Assembly (NCBI GenBank): GCA_030247855.1
Contig: JAPDRN010000188.1
Location: forward strand, 1 to 53,121
Source: Knufia peltigerae
Lineage: Eukaryota; Ascomycota; Eurotiomycetes; Chaetothyriales; Trichomeriaceae
Direction: 5' to 3'
Length of the DNA stretch: 53,121 nt
Position numbers and translations under genes: made by a program. Below the pieces are notes generated by a model. The model made no database searches. It was not told where the DNA came from and worked only from the letters and a program-made list of their open reading frames with translations. Below are positions 24,201 through 35,854 of the stretch, one piece after another; position 1 is the first letter of the stretch, and every line of letters starts with the position of its first letter.

Positions 24201-24795
24201 CAATGAACAAAGGTGAGCCTGGAGTGATAGTTCGACCATCATACGACACGGTCGAGTAATTTTCCCCTGATACTTTAGCGCCGTAGGTCAGATTAGGATA
24301 TAAAGTAGGCGGATATCCTTGATCTGGATCGCCCAAATAGACGTCGGAGCCATTGGGGTATTTGTATGGTAGCTGGACAGGCGGAAGCCCAGCAGCTGTA
24401 ACATTTGTAAGCCCGCTGGCGGTATTGGAATCACCTTCACCGACGTTAGGAAACAATGCTGCCTGTACCATGAGTGAACCGTCCGCCAGGGCACCTTGCA
24501 AGTCGCTTTGAGAGCGGACCCAGTTCTCATCGCTGGTGTTGCCTGCGTAGTATCTCCCGAAAGCGCTCTGGATCAAAATCCTCGTTGAGACCGAATTCAC
24601 CTGCGACTCGTAAAGAAGGAGGGAGCTCGAAATTTGAGCTGCTTTGAGGGAAGCAGTTAACGATAAGCCAGATAGTCGGATGCCCTTGATGAAGTTGTAG
24701 TTCTGGAACCAGACTGCAAGTGCAAGGACCATAAGAGAGGTTAGAGAGCAGAGGAGAACAAGCAACGCAAGTTGCTCGCGTATGGATATCCGCAT
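21269..24795 (-). CDS. sln1: Sln1-type transmembrane hybrid histidine kinase (osmosensor)
   Basis: Plasma-membrane sensor that in fungi feeds the HOG MAP-kinase pathway through an HPt protein (Ypd1) and the Ssk1 regulator. Two exons, 24795-21762 and 21711-21269 (50-nt intron, GTGAGT...TATCAG), encode 1158 aa, close to yeast Sln1. Transmembrane helix 1 spans residues about 8-30 and helix 2 about 383-405. They flank a roughly 350-residue extracellular domain rich in NxS/T sites. A linker with a basic Ser/Arg patch (466-495) and a helical segment leads to the H-box FIANISHELKTPLNG with phospho-acceptor His558. The ATPase has an N-box (MNFVSNSLKFT, Asn700), a G1 box VEDTGPGIPP and a G2 box YGGTGLGLSICAQL. 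The receiver domain has the acidic pair in VLVAEDNKVNQ, phospho-acceptor Asp1042 in LVFMDVQMPN and Lys1092. The intron falls inside the receiver domain. All catalytic residues are present. Confidence 0.95.
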
Positions 24796-27111
24796 AACGG
24801 CGGCTGGCTGGACCAGGAAGCCCTTTGCATCTCAAAATCAATATCCAACCGCGTCCATTCTCTTTCGCCGTCGGCTTTGTCACCTGTGCATACTGATGGG
24901 CGTCGGAAACTCGCTGCGACAGAGCGACAGAGCCTGGTAGTTCGACACGTTCGAGGACAGGTGGTCGGTCTCGGTGTCGTGAAGGAGGATTTGATGAAGG
25001 ATTGGGAGGAGCAATAGCCGAGTTCTTTTCGAAGTCGAGGCTCTTATGCCGACTTGCGCATGAGCGAGTTGTATCTGAAGTAGGAGTGAAATCGAAGAGA
25101 CCACCAATCAACCGAGGTAGTCGTAGAGGAAATCTAATATCGACGACCAGATGGTATCTGAGATCGGAGGAAGTACTGCGGAGGGCGATTAAAGGCGAGC
25201 AGAGAAGAGTAACAACAGTGATGATCGCTGGGGTCGAAGAGTTGACAAGCCCTACGAGCACAGCAAGGAGTGGGTTCAGACGCCGGCCAACATGGCAATC
25301 TTTTTAACCGGGGAATATGAGGTACGGAGGACAAGTCGCCCAAGCACTCGTACTCGTACAATAGGTGTACATAGGCACTTGGCTCCGGCGCTCTAAAGGG
25401 ACTTAACCTCCTTGGTAATCCGGACGCAGTTTTTCCAGGCACATTTGAGTGGTCTAGATGCCTTGCAAAGGGGGAATTAAGCTAGGCTAGTGTTCCATCA
25501 CATCTCCGACATACCAACGCCCGCCGTCTAAAGAAAGCCACGAGGTGTTCGCAACACTAAAAGACACTCGCTACTCGCTGGTCGTTCCGGCAAACTTTCA
25601 ACGTCCAACAAAGGTCCCCGCCGACAAGTCTTGTAGCACAAGGGGCGAGAAAGTATCTCCCACCCAGGCACACTCCATATTACGGTGGTTGCCGTACTGG
25701 GTTTGTTGATACAAACACCCAAGATATTGGCCATGTTGTTAGGCTGATTGGGTGGAGCGCACCATTGTCCAGCAGAATCGTCGATTGGATGCGCCACTAC
25801 CACTGGCACCACCAGACCATCGCCTTCTGAAAGGCCCCATGCGTGGAGGATGAATTGCCCATCCCTTTTCAGATTGGCCTCTACGAATAAGCGAGCTCCA
25901 CCAAAACTCGCTCCAGTAGCCTTCCGAGCATCTGTTTCTGCGGACTTTGGGCGGTCCGTGGTATCTGCTTGCCCTTGCTCTCACTTTGGGTACGAGTAGC
26001 GTCTCAGGCGATTCTTGTATACCTATATGCTGAATGGTACATTTGAGGAGAGATGCATGCCATGTGATGCAATGCTAATACTGACTCGGGGGGCACGTCC
26101 AACCAGGAACAGGAGCCTTATAGCCCTGGACACGCGGGTTTGACGTACAACCGGCGCTTCCAGTACCAGTTTGTGCCATTTTGAGACTGACCAGAGATGC
26201 ACACCATCCCAAAATGTACAGTTGGCAGTGGGAGAAAAACAGAAGCTATCACTAGCACTGTGGTCAATCTGCCGCACTGGTCTCAAAGGATCTTCTATCC
26301 TCCGGACTCCATTCACACTAACGATATGGGATGAGGTGTATTCTTGTCGAGAACGACATATATTCTACAGAGTACCTCCGTATCATCGTCGACTATCTAC
26401 TACACCTCAATCTGCCAACTGGTGAGACCTGAAAGGCGAATGCTCCGATGTAAGGCCAAGCAGAGAACCACAGCTGGTGTGGCATCGTGCAATGCACGAA
26501 CACCCCATAGCCCAGTTTTGTGGGTAAAATGATACGCCGTTATCACAGCAGGATTTGGCGGTGAAAGCAGCACCAACTGTAGAAATACCCTCCATGGAAC
26601 GTTCCTCCTAATCAAAGCTTCCTCATCATTTTCCCACTCGAGCCACGATTGTGATGCAGCGAATATAATCATCGCCGAAAGGCTCACTGCTGACATGATT
26701 TTGGCCCTGGAAAAAGTCCGCTGCATTACCATACCTGCCGAGATGACTGTGTGGTCGCCAGCTCCCATCTGTCTACACGCTGGCCTTCCACCAGTGACAT
26801 CTTGTTCCCTACACAGGTAAGCTGTGAGTGGTGACACCAATACGGATTTTTGGGTGAGTGGCCGGGATTTTTGTTCATGGCCATCCCTGATGTAGAGAAA
26901 TCCCCAACAACTGCGCTGCGCCGCTTCCCCGCTGCGCCTGAACCAGCCTTGTGGCGTATGTCTTCTGCACACTTTGCAAGTTCACGTCGAATTGTGTCGC
27001 GCCACTCGGAGGACATTGTCGTTCGAGGCCTGATGACTTTCTTCTATTTCTTGTGTGCTTCCTCTTGGCTGTTGTATTATCCCATCGACGTTTCTGCGCC
27101 TCAAGTCTGAG
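24796..27111. other. intergenic region between divergent genes
   Basis: It contains the promoters of sln1 (leftward) and of the gene at 27112 (rightward). The long minus-strand frame at 24527-25261 overlaps the sln1 start in another frame and is probably 5' leader. A minus-strand frame, 26400-26732, could encode 110 aa (ATG at 26732) but has no recognised domain, so I do not call it. Confidence 0.55.
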
Positions 27112-29130
27112 ATGGCCAACATGGCCAACACTGGTACGTCATTCACGCAACCACCACGACCTCGAGTCACTTTCTAATGGTTTGGTCGCAGCAGCCATCG
27201 CCTCAGTTCTCGGGGTCGCAGGAGCTGGTTTTAGGCTGTCCCTCATTCTCAATGCCATCAGCTGTGAAATTGTCAATGCTGGTTTCGAAGTCCACGGTAT
27301 ATCCAAAGGCGTCACTCTGTTTTCTACGATGCTCAAACAGACCGGCACTGTCCTTCAGACGGCGGATTCGGTCCACTCCACAGAAGCCATCGAGACTGCA
27401 ATGTCAATAGCGGACGAGAGCACTCGCGTGTTTGATGAAATAAACGATATGCTTGATCGCTTGGGCACCAAGTCTAGCGATGGAAGTGCCACCCCGAGTA
27501 TTCAGCAGAGATTCAGATGGTGTTTCAAGAAGAACAGAGTGACATATTTGATGGCCCAGCTGGAGAGCTTGAAGTTGAGCCTGGCAGTCATGCTGCAGGT
27601 TATCCAGCTGGGACAACTCATGGCATCCACATCCCGCAGGTGCGTAGCACCAGTGACTAATAAATGTCGCTATTCTAACATACAATCGTGTTGTATAGAG
27701 ATCCTCCTGAAGAAGTCGCGCTGAAGACAGAAGCTATCAAGCAAGAACGCTTGGAGGCGCAGAACGCTGTCATTGTTCGTTACTGGCAGATGAGCAAGAT
27801 GGATCGCGTCTTCGAGGCGTCCAGGAGAGAGGAGGAAGATGATCGTCGAGCCAGCATTGACAATGAGGCGGCCAAGGATGATGAATTGAAGTTGGTGTCA
27901 ACAAACGAGTCATTATCCACATACGAGCCACCTCCCCCGGAATATGCACCCTCGACTACGCTGATCAAACTGCCGGTTTTCTCTCTAGGTGAATTGGATC
28001 AAACCCTTCATAAAATCAAGGGCTCACCGAAAGAGATGATTCAAGTCTCGGATCAAGCTATTGATCCGCTTCTCGAACGATGGACAAACTGGCGCGAGGT
28101 CAGGGAAAGGCGGCACAATCGTGATTCTGGCGGACGTTATGTCCCTTCGGTCCAAAATCTTAATGAGGAAGATGAAGATCTACCTTATCATGAGCGCTAC
28201 CGGGAACGGGATGACATATCACGAGGATACTATCTCGAGGGTACTACCACCGATTGGAGAAAACCCAACTCTTCGGCAGCACGACATGAGGCCTACCGAA
28301 GGAGAAAACGCTATGAGAATTATCAGCCCAGCGTGAGTGCTGCTAGCAGCGATGTTGAGGATTCCCCTGGGAGCACCAGCTCTAAAAGAAAAGTTGCTCG
28401 GCATCATGTCATTGACTCCAGCTCCGAGTCGTCAGCATCAGAGGCAGAGGTTGCTCAGCCTAAATCGCGACGGCGAAGTAGTGGTGAAGGACCCACACCA
28501 GAGCGCAAAATATCATACGCAGAAGGCGCTCCCATTGCACATGCTCATACCACCACCCAACCTCCCACATGGATGGCTTCCAATCCCCCAAACAACACAA
28601 ACAGACCGCCCTCAATAACGTCCGCTCAATCAACAGCATCCAGGCTCTCCTCCCCAGCATACCACCCTCCCGGACATCGTCCTTGGGCGGCGCCGGATCA
28701 GAATATGGGGCATCACAGCCTATCCTCACCCATCCCTCCCATCCACACAGCCAACGCGCTGAATCCCTATTCTAATTATTCTACACATTCGAATAATGCA
28801 TACCACCAATACCCAGCTCAATCTCAACTGCAACCACCTTCACCCTACCTACCACCATCGAGTCCACAGTCCAGATACTTGCAACAGCCAACAAGCCGGA
28901 TGGGTTTGCCACCACGACCTGTTTCTCAAGATGGTAAACAAGCGCGGTCCCCTTCCCGCCTGGCTCAACACAACACGACACCGCGATCACACGGCAGAGG
29001 GGATGGTGAGAAGCGCCATTCCAGAGAAAAGTCAACCAAACAAAACTTAAAAGAAGGCGCTACCAAAGGCTTGCTCGGAGCCGGAGCAATCGCCGGTTTC
29101 TTGGAAGCCCTAGAAGGCCTCAGCCTCTAA
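27112..29130 (+). CDS. fungal N-terminal-domain protein with disordered middle and conserved-looking Gly/Ala tail
   Basis: Three exons, 27112-27133, 27192-27639 and 27699-29130, encode 633 aa. The introns are GTACGT...CGCAG and GTGCGT...TATAG. The N-terminus MANMANTAAIASVLGVAGAG leads into an all-helical domain (residues about 8-160: FRLSLILNAI, ISKGVTLFSTMLKQTG). Its pattern resembles the N-terminal domain found on many fungal STAND/NLR-like and related proteins. A linker with many Glu/Asp/Arg residues follows, then about 330 residues of Ser/Pro/Gln/Tyr-rich sequence that is probably disordered. The last 30 residues are different: KEGATKGLLGAGAIAGFLEA followed by LEGLSL, an amphipathic GxxxG-type segment at the very C-terminus. 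No NACHT or NB-ARC ATPase and no repeats are present. It may be an adaptor or effector that works in trans, but this is inference. I am sure it is a gene, not of its role. Confidence 0.85.
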
Positions 29131-31753
29131 TGAAGATATAGGTCATTCCTTGTACCCATTTCCCTGTGATGCCAGCCCACGATGGAACGATTTCGATGAT
29201 GTATTATGAAGAGTTGAAATATACATATCTCAATAAGAATTGCACATTTTGGCCGAACATCCAGAGTGACCATACACAGGTGTTTTCAACGCCTGGCTCG
29301 TTCTACTGCCTCCAAATCCGTTCCCCCCAAATTCATCGGTTAAGTATTTCGGAAGACCACTAGCAAGGCCCGCCGATTTTCAGTGTTAAGGATGGCCTTA
29401 CTCAGTAGTCGTGCAATCTCTATCATGCGATAGTGATGGCAGCAGAAGCTCATCACCACATTGCATCATTTTGCAAATCAGAGCCAAGTCTTCTCGCTTG
29501 TATGATGATCTTGTGCTCTTGAACCCAGATCTGAAACATATCCGGCATCAGTGGCAGGCTGGGGTAAAAGGTGTGAGTTTCATGGTTGACAGGGGGTATA
29601 ACAGTAGTACGTTTATCGCCAATCTCAGCTCCTCAAAAAATACCAAAAGAGCGAAGCAATCAAACTGGCAGAAGCCATCCGCGTGGGTTGAAAACCTCAG
29701 ACTTGTAAATACTCGACGTACTTGGAAGGTTGAACACAAGCACACCAAAAGACAATCAATCACGCTGGCAAGCCTACAGTAGAGTACTCTACCTTTACTA
29801 TAAGCCACTTTAGAGGTGAACAAGCCTTTGAGATCCACAGTCTCACGGACCGTATGAGAGGGTACAAGTAGTTGCGAAATTGTTAAACTGTACCGAGTAG
29901 TACAGTACAAATTTAGTTCTACAGAAGAGTGGAAAGTTTTTTCCGGTTCAGTCCACAACCTGAGGTGGTTCAAAAGCTTATGCACGGCCGGCACCACGTT
30001 GGCATATACTGGTCCTGGAACTCTTTTTGCAGGTGTTGAACACCGTCGTCGGAAACTTCGTTTCCCACACTGCAGCCAAGGTATGACAAGGACGTCAGTG
30101 TCCATGAGAAGAGTTCGACCTGGTGGTTGGCTCGGCCAGCAAGAGCACCAAACGCGTCAGTCATCCACGCACACCAAGGAAAAAGAGTGAGCAGCGTTGA
30201 ATGGCTACATGGTAAGCAGGTATACGATCACAAGACGGGATATTCCTAGACTTGTCGAAGCAAGCGAAGTGTGCCATCACTCGTGACCCTCGACTTCACA
30301 GATAGAGGAGACTAACGAAGAACGCCTTGGGACGGTGAAGGACGAGTAATACTCGAACAATGACGAAATGGCGCAGGAGGGCTGCGTGGAGGAATCACAA
30401 AATAATACAAGCCAATCTTCCGTGTGCATGGACATAATACAAAGCGTGATGAACAGCGGACAGCGAGCAGATGGCCTGGACCTACTACTCCCTATAGTAC
30501 CCATAGGCGGTGTTTTTTTGAGGACGGTAGTGCCTCGGGTTGGGCGAGTGAGTATACTATCATATAATAGTAGCTAAGGGAGTACACGTATCGGACTCTG
30601 TATTCTGTACTCGTACATCCCACATACTGTAGAGAACATCATCCACTGTGGCGGCGGTTCTCACAGGCAAAGATTTCTGATCCGTTGAATCCGTGGCATG
30701 GAACTGACTGGATTTATTGGTACCTCGGTGGCATGGTCCTTTCTTCGCCACTGGTCGCCGTTTGCATAATAACCCGGGTCCTTGCTAACGAGGGATGGAG
30801 CTTGACTGCAGCTAGTTCGAGATGCGGTAAAGACAGTCCCCGCCAGCCCTTGTGTTATAGGCCTGACGCGCCCAGACTAAGATTTACCGCAGCCAAATTG
30901 TGGAGGTTCAAAGAAAGGGTCCCTGGTCGAAGTTTTTGGCCCTTCTCAGGCTGTCTCTCGCAGTGTCTGTCAACGCTGCATCTTGCTTTGCCCATTCCCT
31001 CTTCAGGCGGTGGTGATCTTTCAGGGGAGAGAGAGAATGACAAGACACGCTTCGTTTTTTCCTTTCCCTTAATCCCCCCGCTTACGCATAATCATACCCT
31101 GTATTGCTGTCCCTAAGATTTCTCCTACCGAGACACACCAACCGCCCCCCCAAAAACCTTGCACCATCATCTTCACTCCCTACTATTGCTATTACTCGAA
31201 TTATTATCTATCCTGGTTACTCGTTCCCAAAAAAAGCCCTATGGAGTAGAACTACACCACCGTAATTCCTCGTCGCCCTTCTTCAATCGCCCTTTTGCGA
31301 ACCCGGGGCCTCTCTTTCCCACCCACCCCTACTGTCAATCGGCTCGCTTAGCGCAGTTTGGCATCCCACCTACCCAAGCCCGCCAATTGTCCAGTGTCGA
31401 CTTCCTCTCCGGAAATTGATCCATCGCATACCATCCTACACCTTCTCTTACCCGTCTCGCCAGCACCGACGTTCGCATCACCAACCACGCCGTCGCCTGT
31501 GTCCACGCTCTCGCCGATGCCTGGACGTGCCTCGACCGCCTAAAGAACGAGCATCGTCCGTCGAAAGCCCTTGACTACGAACCTGTGAACCTACGACTCC
31601 CCATCGGGCAAAGTGGCTCTGCGGCCGTTTTGCCTGCGCTGCTGGACGCGGCCGAGAACTCGAGCCCTTTGGCACATCGATAACGCTTGCCACGAACCTT
31701 CGACTTCGACGCCTCATGAGGAAGAACAGCCCCTAGAGACGTCTACCCCGTCC
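29131..31753. other. intergenic region including the long nik1 leader
   Basis: No recognisable gene. The final roughly 600 bases before the nik1 start are C/T-rich (for example 31.14-31.45 kb) and probably form promoter and 5' leader. There is no in-frame ATG upstream of 31754 in the contiguous open frame. Short frames at 29.5-30.1 kb on the minus strand are not supported by composition or family matches. Confidence 0.55.
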
Positions 31754-34700
31754 ATGTCTCGTCCGGACGAGACATTGCTCGCTGCTGCGGCCATTCTGCG
31801 TGGATTGGCCAAAGGCTCTACCGCACAACCTTCGCAAACCAATGGCTTGAAGCTACCTCCCTACAGTCTTCCTGGAGAAGATACGCCGACCAAAGATGAA
31901 TTCGAGGCGGAAATTGCAGCCCTGGCACGAAGGATACACTACCTCGAGTCGCGAGCTGATGTCGTTGGGCGGTCTCTGCCAGATACACCAGGTGAATTCC
32001 AAAGTCCCGCCTCACCTGGATCGCGGCCATCTGAACCTCGAGGCCCTCTCGGCGAGTCGTATACTGACTCGACGGCAGCTGCCTCCGAACGAGCCGCCTT
32101 CATTCCATACCAAGCCAAACGCTCCACGCAACTTCCAGCCAGGGAACCCTTTGTCCCTCCGGGTACGGTCAGCGAGGATGATATAAGCATACTGAAGGAA
32201 CATGTAGAGAAACAGGCCGAACAAATCAAGAGTCAGCGAGAGACGATTGCAGAGATCAGCCGAGGCCTCCGCAATTCAGAAGAGCAGGCAAAGCAAGCAT
32301 TTATGCGAGTCGAGAACGAAGATGTTTCGTTACTAGAACGAGAACTGCGTAAACACCAACAAGCGAATGAAGCATTTCAAAAGGCGCTGCGTGAGATCGG
32401 TGGTATTATAACCCAGGTTGCCAATGGCGATTTATCCAAGCGTGTGCAGATTCAGGCAACCGAAATGGACGACGAAATTGCTGCATTCAAAGTCACCATA
32501 AATACCATGATGGATCAACTAGAAATTTTCGGAAGCGAGGTGACTCGCGTCGCGCGCGAGGTCGGCACCGAAGGAATCTTGGGCGGTCAAGCCCAGATCA
32601 GCGGAGTGCATGGTATCTGGAAGGAGTTAACTGACAACGGTATTTATGTCCTGTCTTACCCTCTTACGAGGCGATACTAATTGGTTGTGTAGTGAATATC
32701 ATGGCCGCTAATCTAACAGACCAAGTCAGAGAAATCACCACAGTCACAAAAGCTATAGCACGAGGTGATTTGAGCCAAAAGGTACAGAGCCGTGCGAAGG
32801 GTGAGATCTTTGAGCTACAGCATACGATTAATACAATGGTGGACCAATTGAGGACGTTCGCTACCGAGGTTACGAGAGTAGCCAGAGATGTAGGCACAGA
32901 GGGTGTCTTAGGTGGCCAAGCTCAGATTGAAGGCGTGCAAGGCACGTGGAACGAACTTACGAAAAGTGTAAACGCCATGGCAGACAATTTGACCACCCAA
33001 GTGCGAGATATCGCCACGGTCACAACTGCAGTCGCAAAGGGTGACCTTACTCGGAAAGTGACAGCAAATTGCAAAGGCGAAATCCTCCGATTAAAGATCA
33101 CAATCAACAACATGGTTGATCAGCTCCAACAATTTGCTCAGGAAGTAACTAATCTCGCAAGAGAAGTCGGCACGAACGGTATCCTGGGCGGACAAGCTAC
33201 CGTCCATGATGTAGAAGGAACGTGGAGGGACCTCACAGAAAATGTGAACGGCATGGCAATGAATTTGACGACACAAGTGCGAGAGATCGCCACGGTCACG
33301 ACATCCGTTGCCAACGGAGATCTATCGAAGAAAGTCACCGCTGATGTTCAGGGAGAAATTCTGGATCTCAAGGTCACAATCAACTCAATGGTTGACAGGC
33401 TAAACACCTTTGCTTTTGAAGTCAGCAAAGTCGCGAGAGAAGTCGGTACCGATGGGACACTAGGTGGTCAGGCAAAGGTCGACAATGTACAAGGGAAATG
33501 GCGAGATTTGACGGACAACGTCAATACCATGGCTTCAAATTTGACCAGTCAGGTACGGAGTATATCCGAAGTCACCCAAGCTATTGCCGCCGGCAATCTG
33601 GACCGCAAAATCGAAGTGGAGGCTCAGGGAGAGATTCTCACGTTGAAAGTCACCATCAACAACATGGTTGACCGGTTGGCCACTTTTGCACATGAACTGA
33701 GGAGAGTTGCTCGAGACGTAGGTGTCAACGGCAAAATGGGCGGACAAGCCAATGTTCACGACGTTAATGGGCGATGGAAAGAAATCACTGAGGACGTCAA
33801 TACCATGGCTGAGAATCTGACTGCTCAAGTGCGGGCTTTTGGAGAGATCACGGATGCTGCCACCGAAGGCGATTTCTCCAAGTTGATCAGCGTTGAGGCC
33901 TCCGGTGAAATGGACGAATTGAAGCGAAAGATCAATCAGATGATCTCCAACCTGAGAGACAGTATTCAAAGGAACACGGCTGCTCGAGAAGCAGCCGAAT
34001 TAGCCAACAGAACGAAATCCGAGTTTTTGGCAAACATGTCTCACGAGATTCGGACTCCTATGAACGGTATCATTGGCATGACGCAGCTCACGCTCGATAC
34101 CGACGACTTGAAGCCACATTCGCGCGAAATGCTCAACACTGTACACAACCTCGCCAACAGCTTGCTGACCATCATTGATGACATTCTTGATATTTCCAAG
34201 ATCGAAGCGAACCGGATGGCGATCGAGGCTATCCCATACACCATCAGAGGCACCGTCTTCAACGCCTTGAAATCGCTAGCAGTCAAAGCGAACGAGAAAA
34301 CCCTTTGCCTGGCGTTTGATGTTGACAACTCGGTACCCGATTACGTTGTTGGTGATCCGTTCCGATTGAGACAAATCATTCTCAACCTGGTTGGTAATGC
34401 CATCAAGTTCACCGATCAGGGAGAGGTCAAGGTCACCATCAAGAAGTCCAAGGACCTCATGTCGAACTGTGGCCCTGACGAATTTCCGTTCGAATTTGTT
34501 GTCTCTGACACTGGCATCGGCATCCAATCTGATAAGCTGGACCTTATCTTCGACACATTCCAGCAGGCAGATGGCTCGACGACGAGAAAGTTTGGAGGCA
34601 CTGGGCTTGGATTATCCATTTCCAAGCGCCTCGTGAACCTAATGGGTGGTCAAGTCTGGGTGACCTCGGATTTTGGCCATGGAAGCGAGTTCCATTTCTC

Positions 34701-35854
34701 TTGCATCGTCAAGTTCGCAACCGAAGACATCAGCGTCATCAGCTCGCAGCTGTATCCCTTCCGCAAGCATAAAGTTCTCGTGGTTGACAAGGGCACTTCG
34801 GCGTTTTTCAAGAAGGTTCCAGCCTTGATTGAAGAGCTTGGTCTGCACGTCTCTGTTGTGCACGACGAGCTCAACATACCAGATCCATTGTATGAGAAGA
34901 AGGTCAGATCTGTCGATGGGTACGATGTGATTGTCATTGACCGGGTGGAGACGGCTTACAAACTACGAGAGTTCGACAAGTTCAAGTACATACCCATGGT
35001 GCTTCTGAATTCTACAGTGTCCATCAACCTGAAGACCGTCCTGGATCTGGGCATTGCTTCCTACATGACGACACCATGCCAATTAATTGACCTTGGAAAC
35101 TGCATGATTCCGGCGCTGGAAGGCAGATCCACCCCTATCATCAAAGACTACAAAAAGTCCTTCAATGTGTTGTTGGCGGAAGACAATGAAGTCAACCAGA
35201 AGGTAGCCATCAAGATCCTCGAAAAATACAACCACGTGGTGACAGTGGTGAGCAACGGCCTCGAAGCGGTCAATGCTGTCAAGGAGAATCGCTTCGATGT
35301 CGTACTCATGGACGTCCAAATGCCTGTCATGGGAGGATTCGAGGCCACCCGCGAGATCCGCCAATTCGAAAAGGAGATGCACCTGCCTCGAACGCCTATT
35401 GTGGCCTTGACCGCACATGCTATGTTAGGAGACCGCGAAAAATGCATCCAAGCTCAGATGGATGAGTATCTCTCGAAGCCGTTGAAACAGAACTTGCTGA
35501 TGCAGACCATCTTGCGCGTGGCCTCGGACCGGGTGACAGACATGTTCAACAAACATGCTCGGACCAAGTCAACCGCAAGAAATGAAGCGAATCAAGCATC
35601 TCGGCAAGCCGCAGCCTCCACGGGGAAGACGGAAGCGGCGTCAACCCTGTCTCCAAGACCTGCCTTTACTGAGAGGTCGGTCACGACGTCTGGGCCTGTC
35701 AATCATGGAAGTGCTGGGAGCCCGTCGGCAGCAACAGACGGTGACCCCGATCCGATAGCGGTTGCCAACAGTGTACGTTCAATGTCATGGTCTAGTTGAT
35801 ACATGATGGAGCTAACCGGGTGTCTAGATGCTGTTGAGATCTCACAGTTCATGA
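31754..35854 (+). CDS. nik1: group III HAMP-repeat hybrid histidine kinase (Nik1/Os-1)
   Basis: Cytosolic osmosensing kinase upstream of the HOG pathway and the known determinant of sensitivity to dicarboximide and phenylpyrrole fungicides. Three exons, 31754-32639, 32693-35772 and 35828-35854, encode 1330 aa. The start MSRPDETLLAAAAILRGLAK matches the usual Nik1 N-terminus. Six HAMP units run from about residue 215 to 710, each with a GDL(S/T)xK-type turn (for example VANGDLSKRV, AKGDLTRKV, AAGNLDRKI, TEGDFSKLI) and four of them with a conserved GGQA spacer. The H-box EFLANMSHEIRTPMNG holds His746. The N-box has Asn864 (LVGNAIKFT), the G1 box is SDTGIGI and the G2 box FGGTGLGLSIS. The receiver has LLAEDNEVNQK, Asp1169 in VLMDVQMPVMGG and a Lys in YLSKPLKQ. 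The last exon is only 27 nt (MLLRSHSS); its 55-nt intron has a GTACGT donor, GCTAAC branch and TCTAG acceptor. Without that splice the tail would be RSMSWSS. Confidence 0.96.

Noticed and set aside
24527..25261. 244-codon minus-strand frame upstream of and overlapping sln1
   Set aside because: It overlaps the sln1 N-terminus in another frame and is most simply its leader and promoter.
26400..26732. Possible 110-residue minus-strand protein with hydrophobic segments
   Set aside because: It has an ATG and is open, but no family match, no splice structure and mixed codon choice. Too weak to call.
29548..30105. 185-codon minus-strand frame
   Set aside because: The translation has no recognisable domain, and TA-rich intergenic sequence easily stays open by chance.
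33000..33970. Tandem DNA repeats within nik1
   Set aside because: The periodicity is the protein-level HAMP repeat; the nucleotide sequences of the units have diverged and need no separate explanation.
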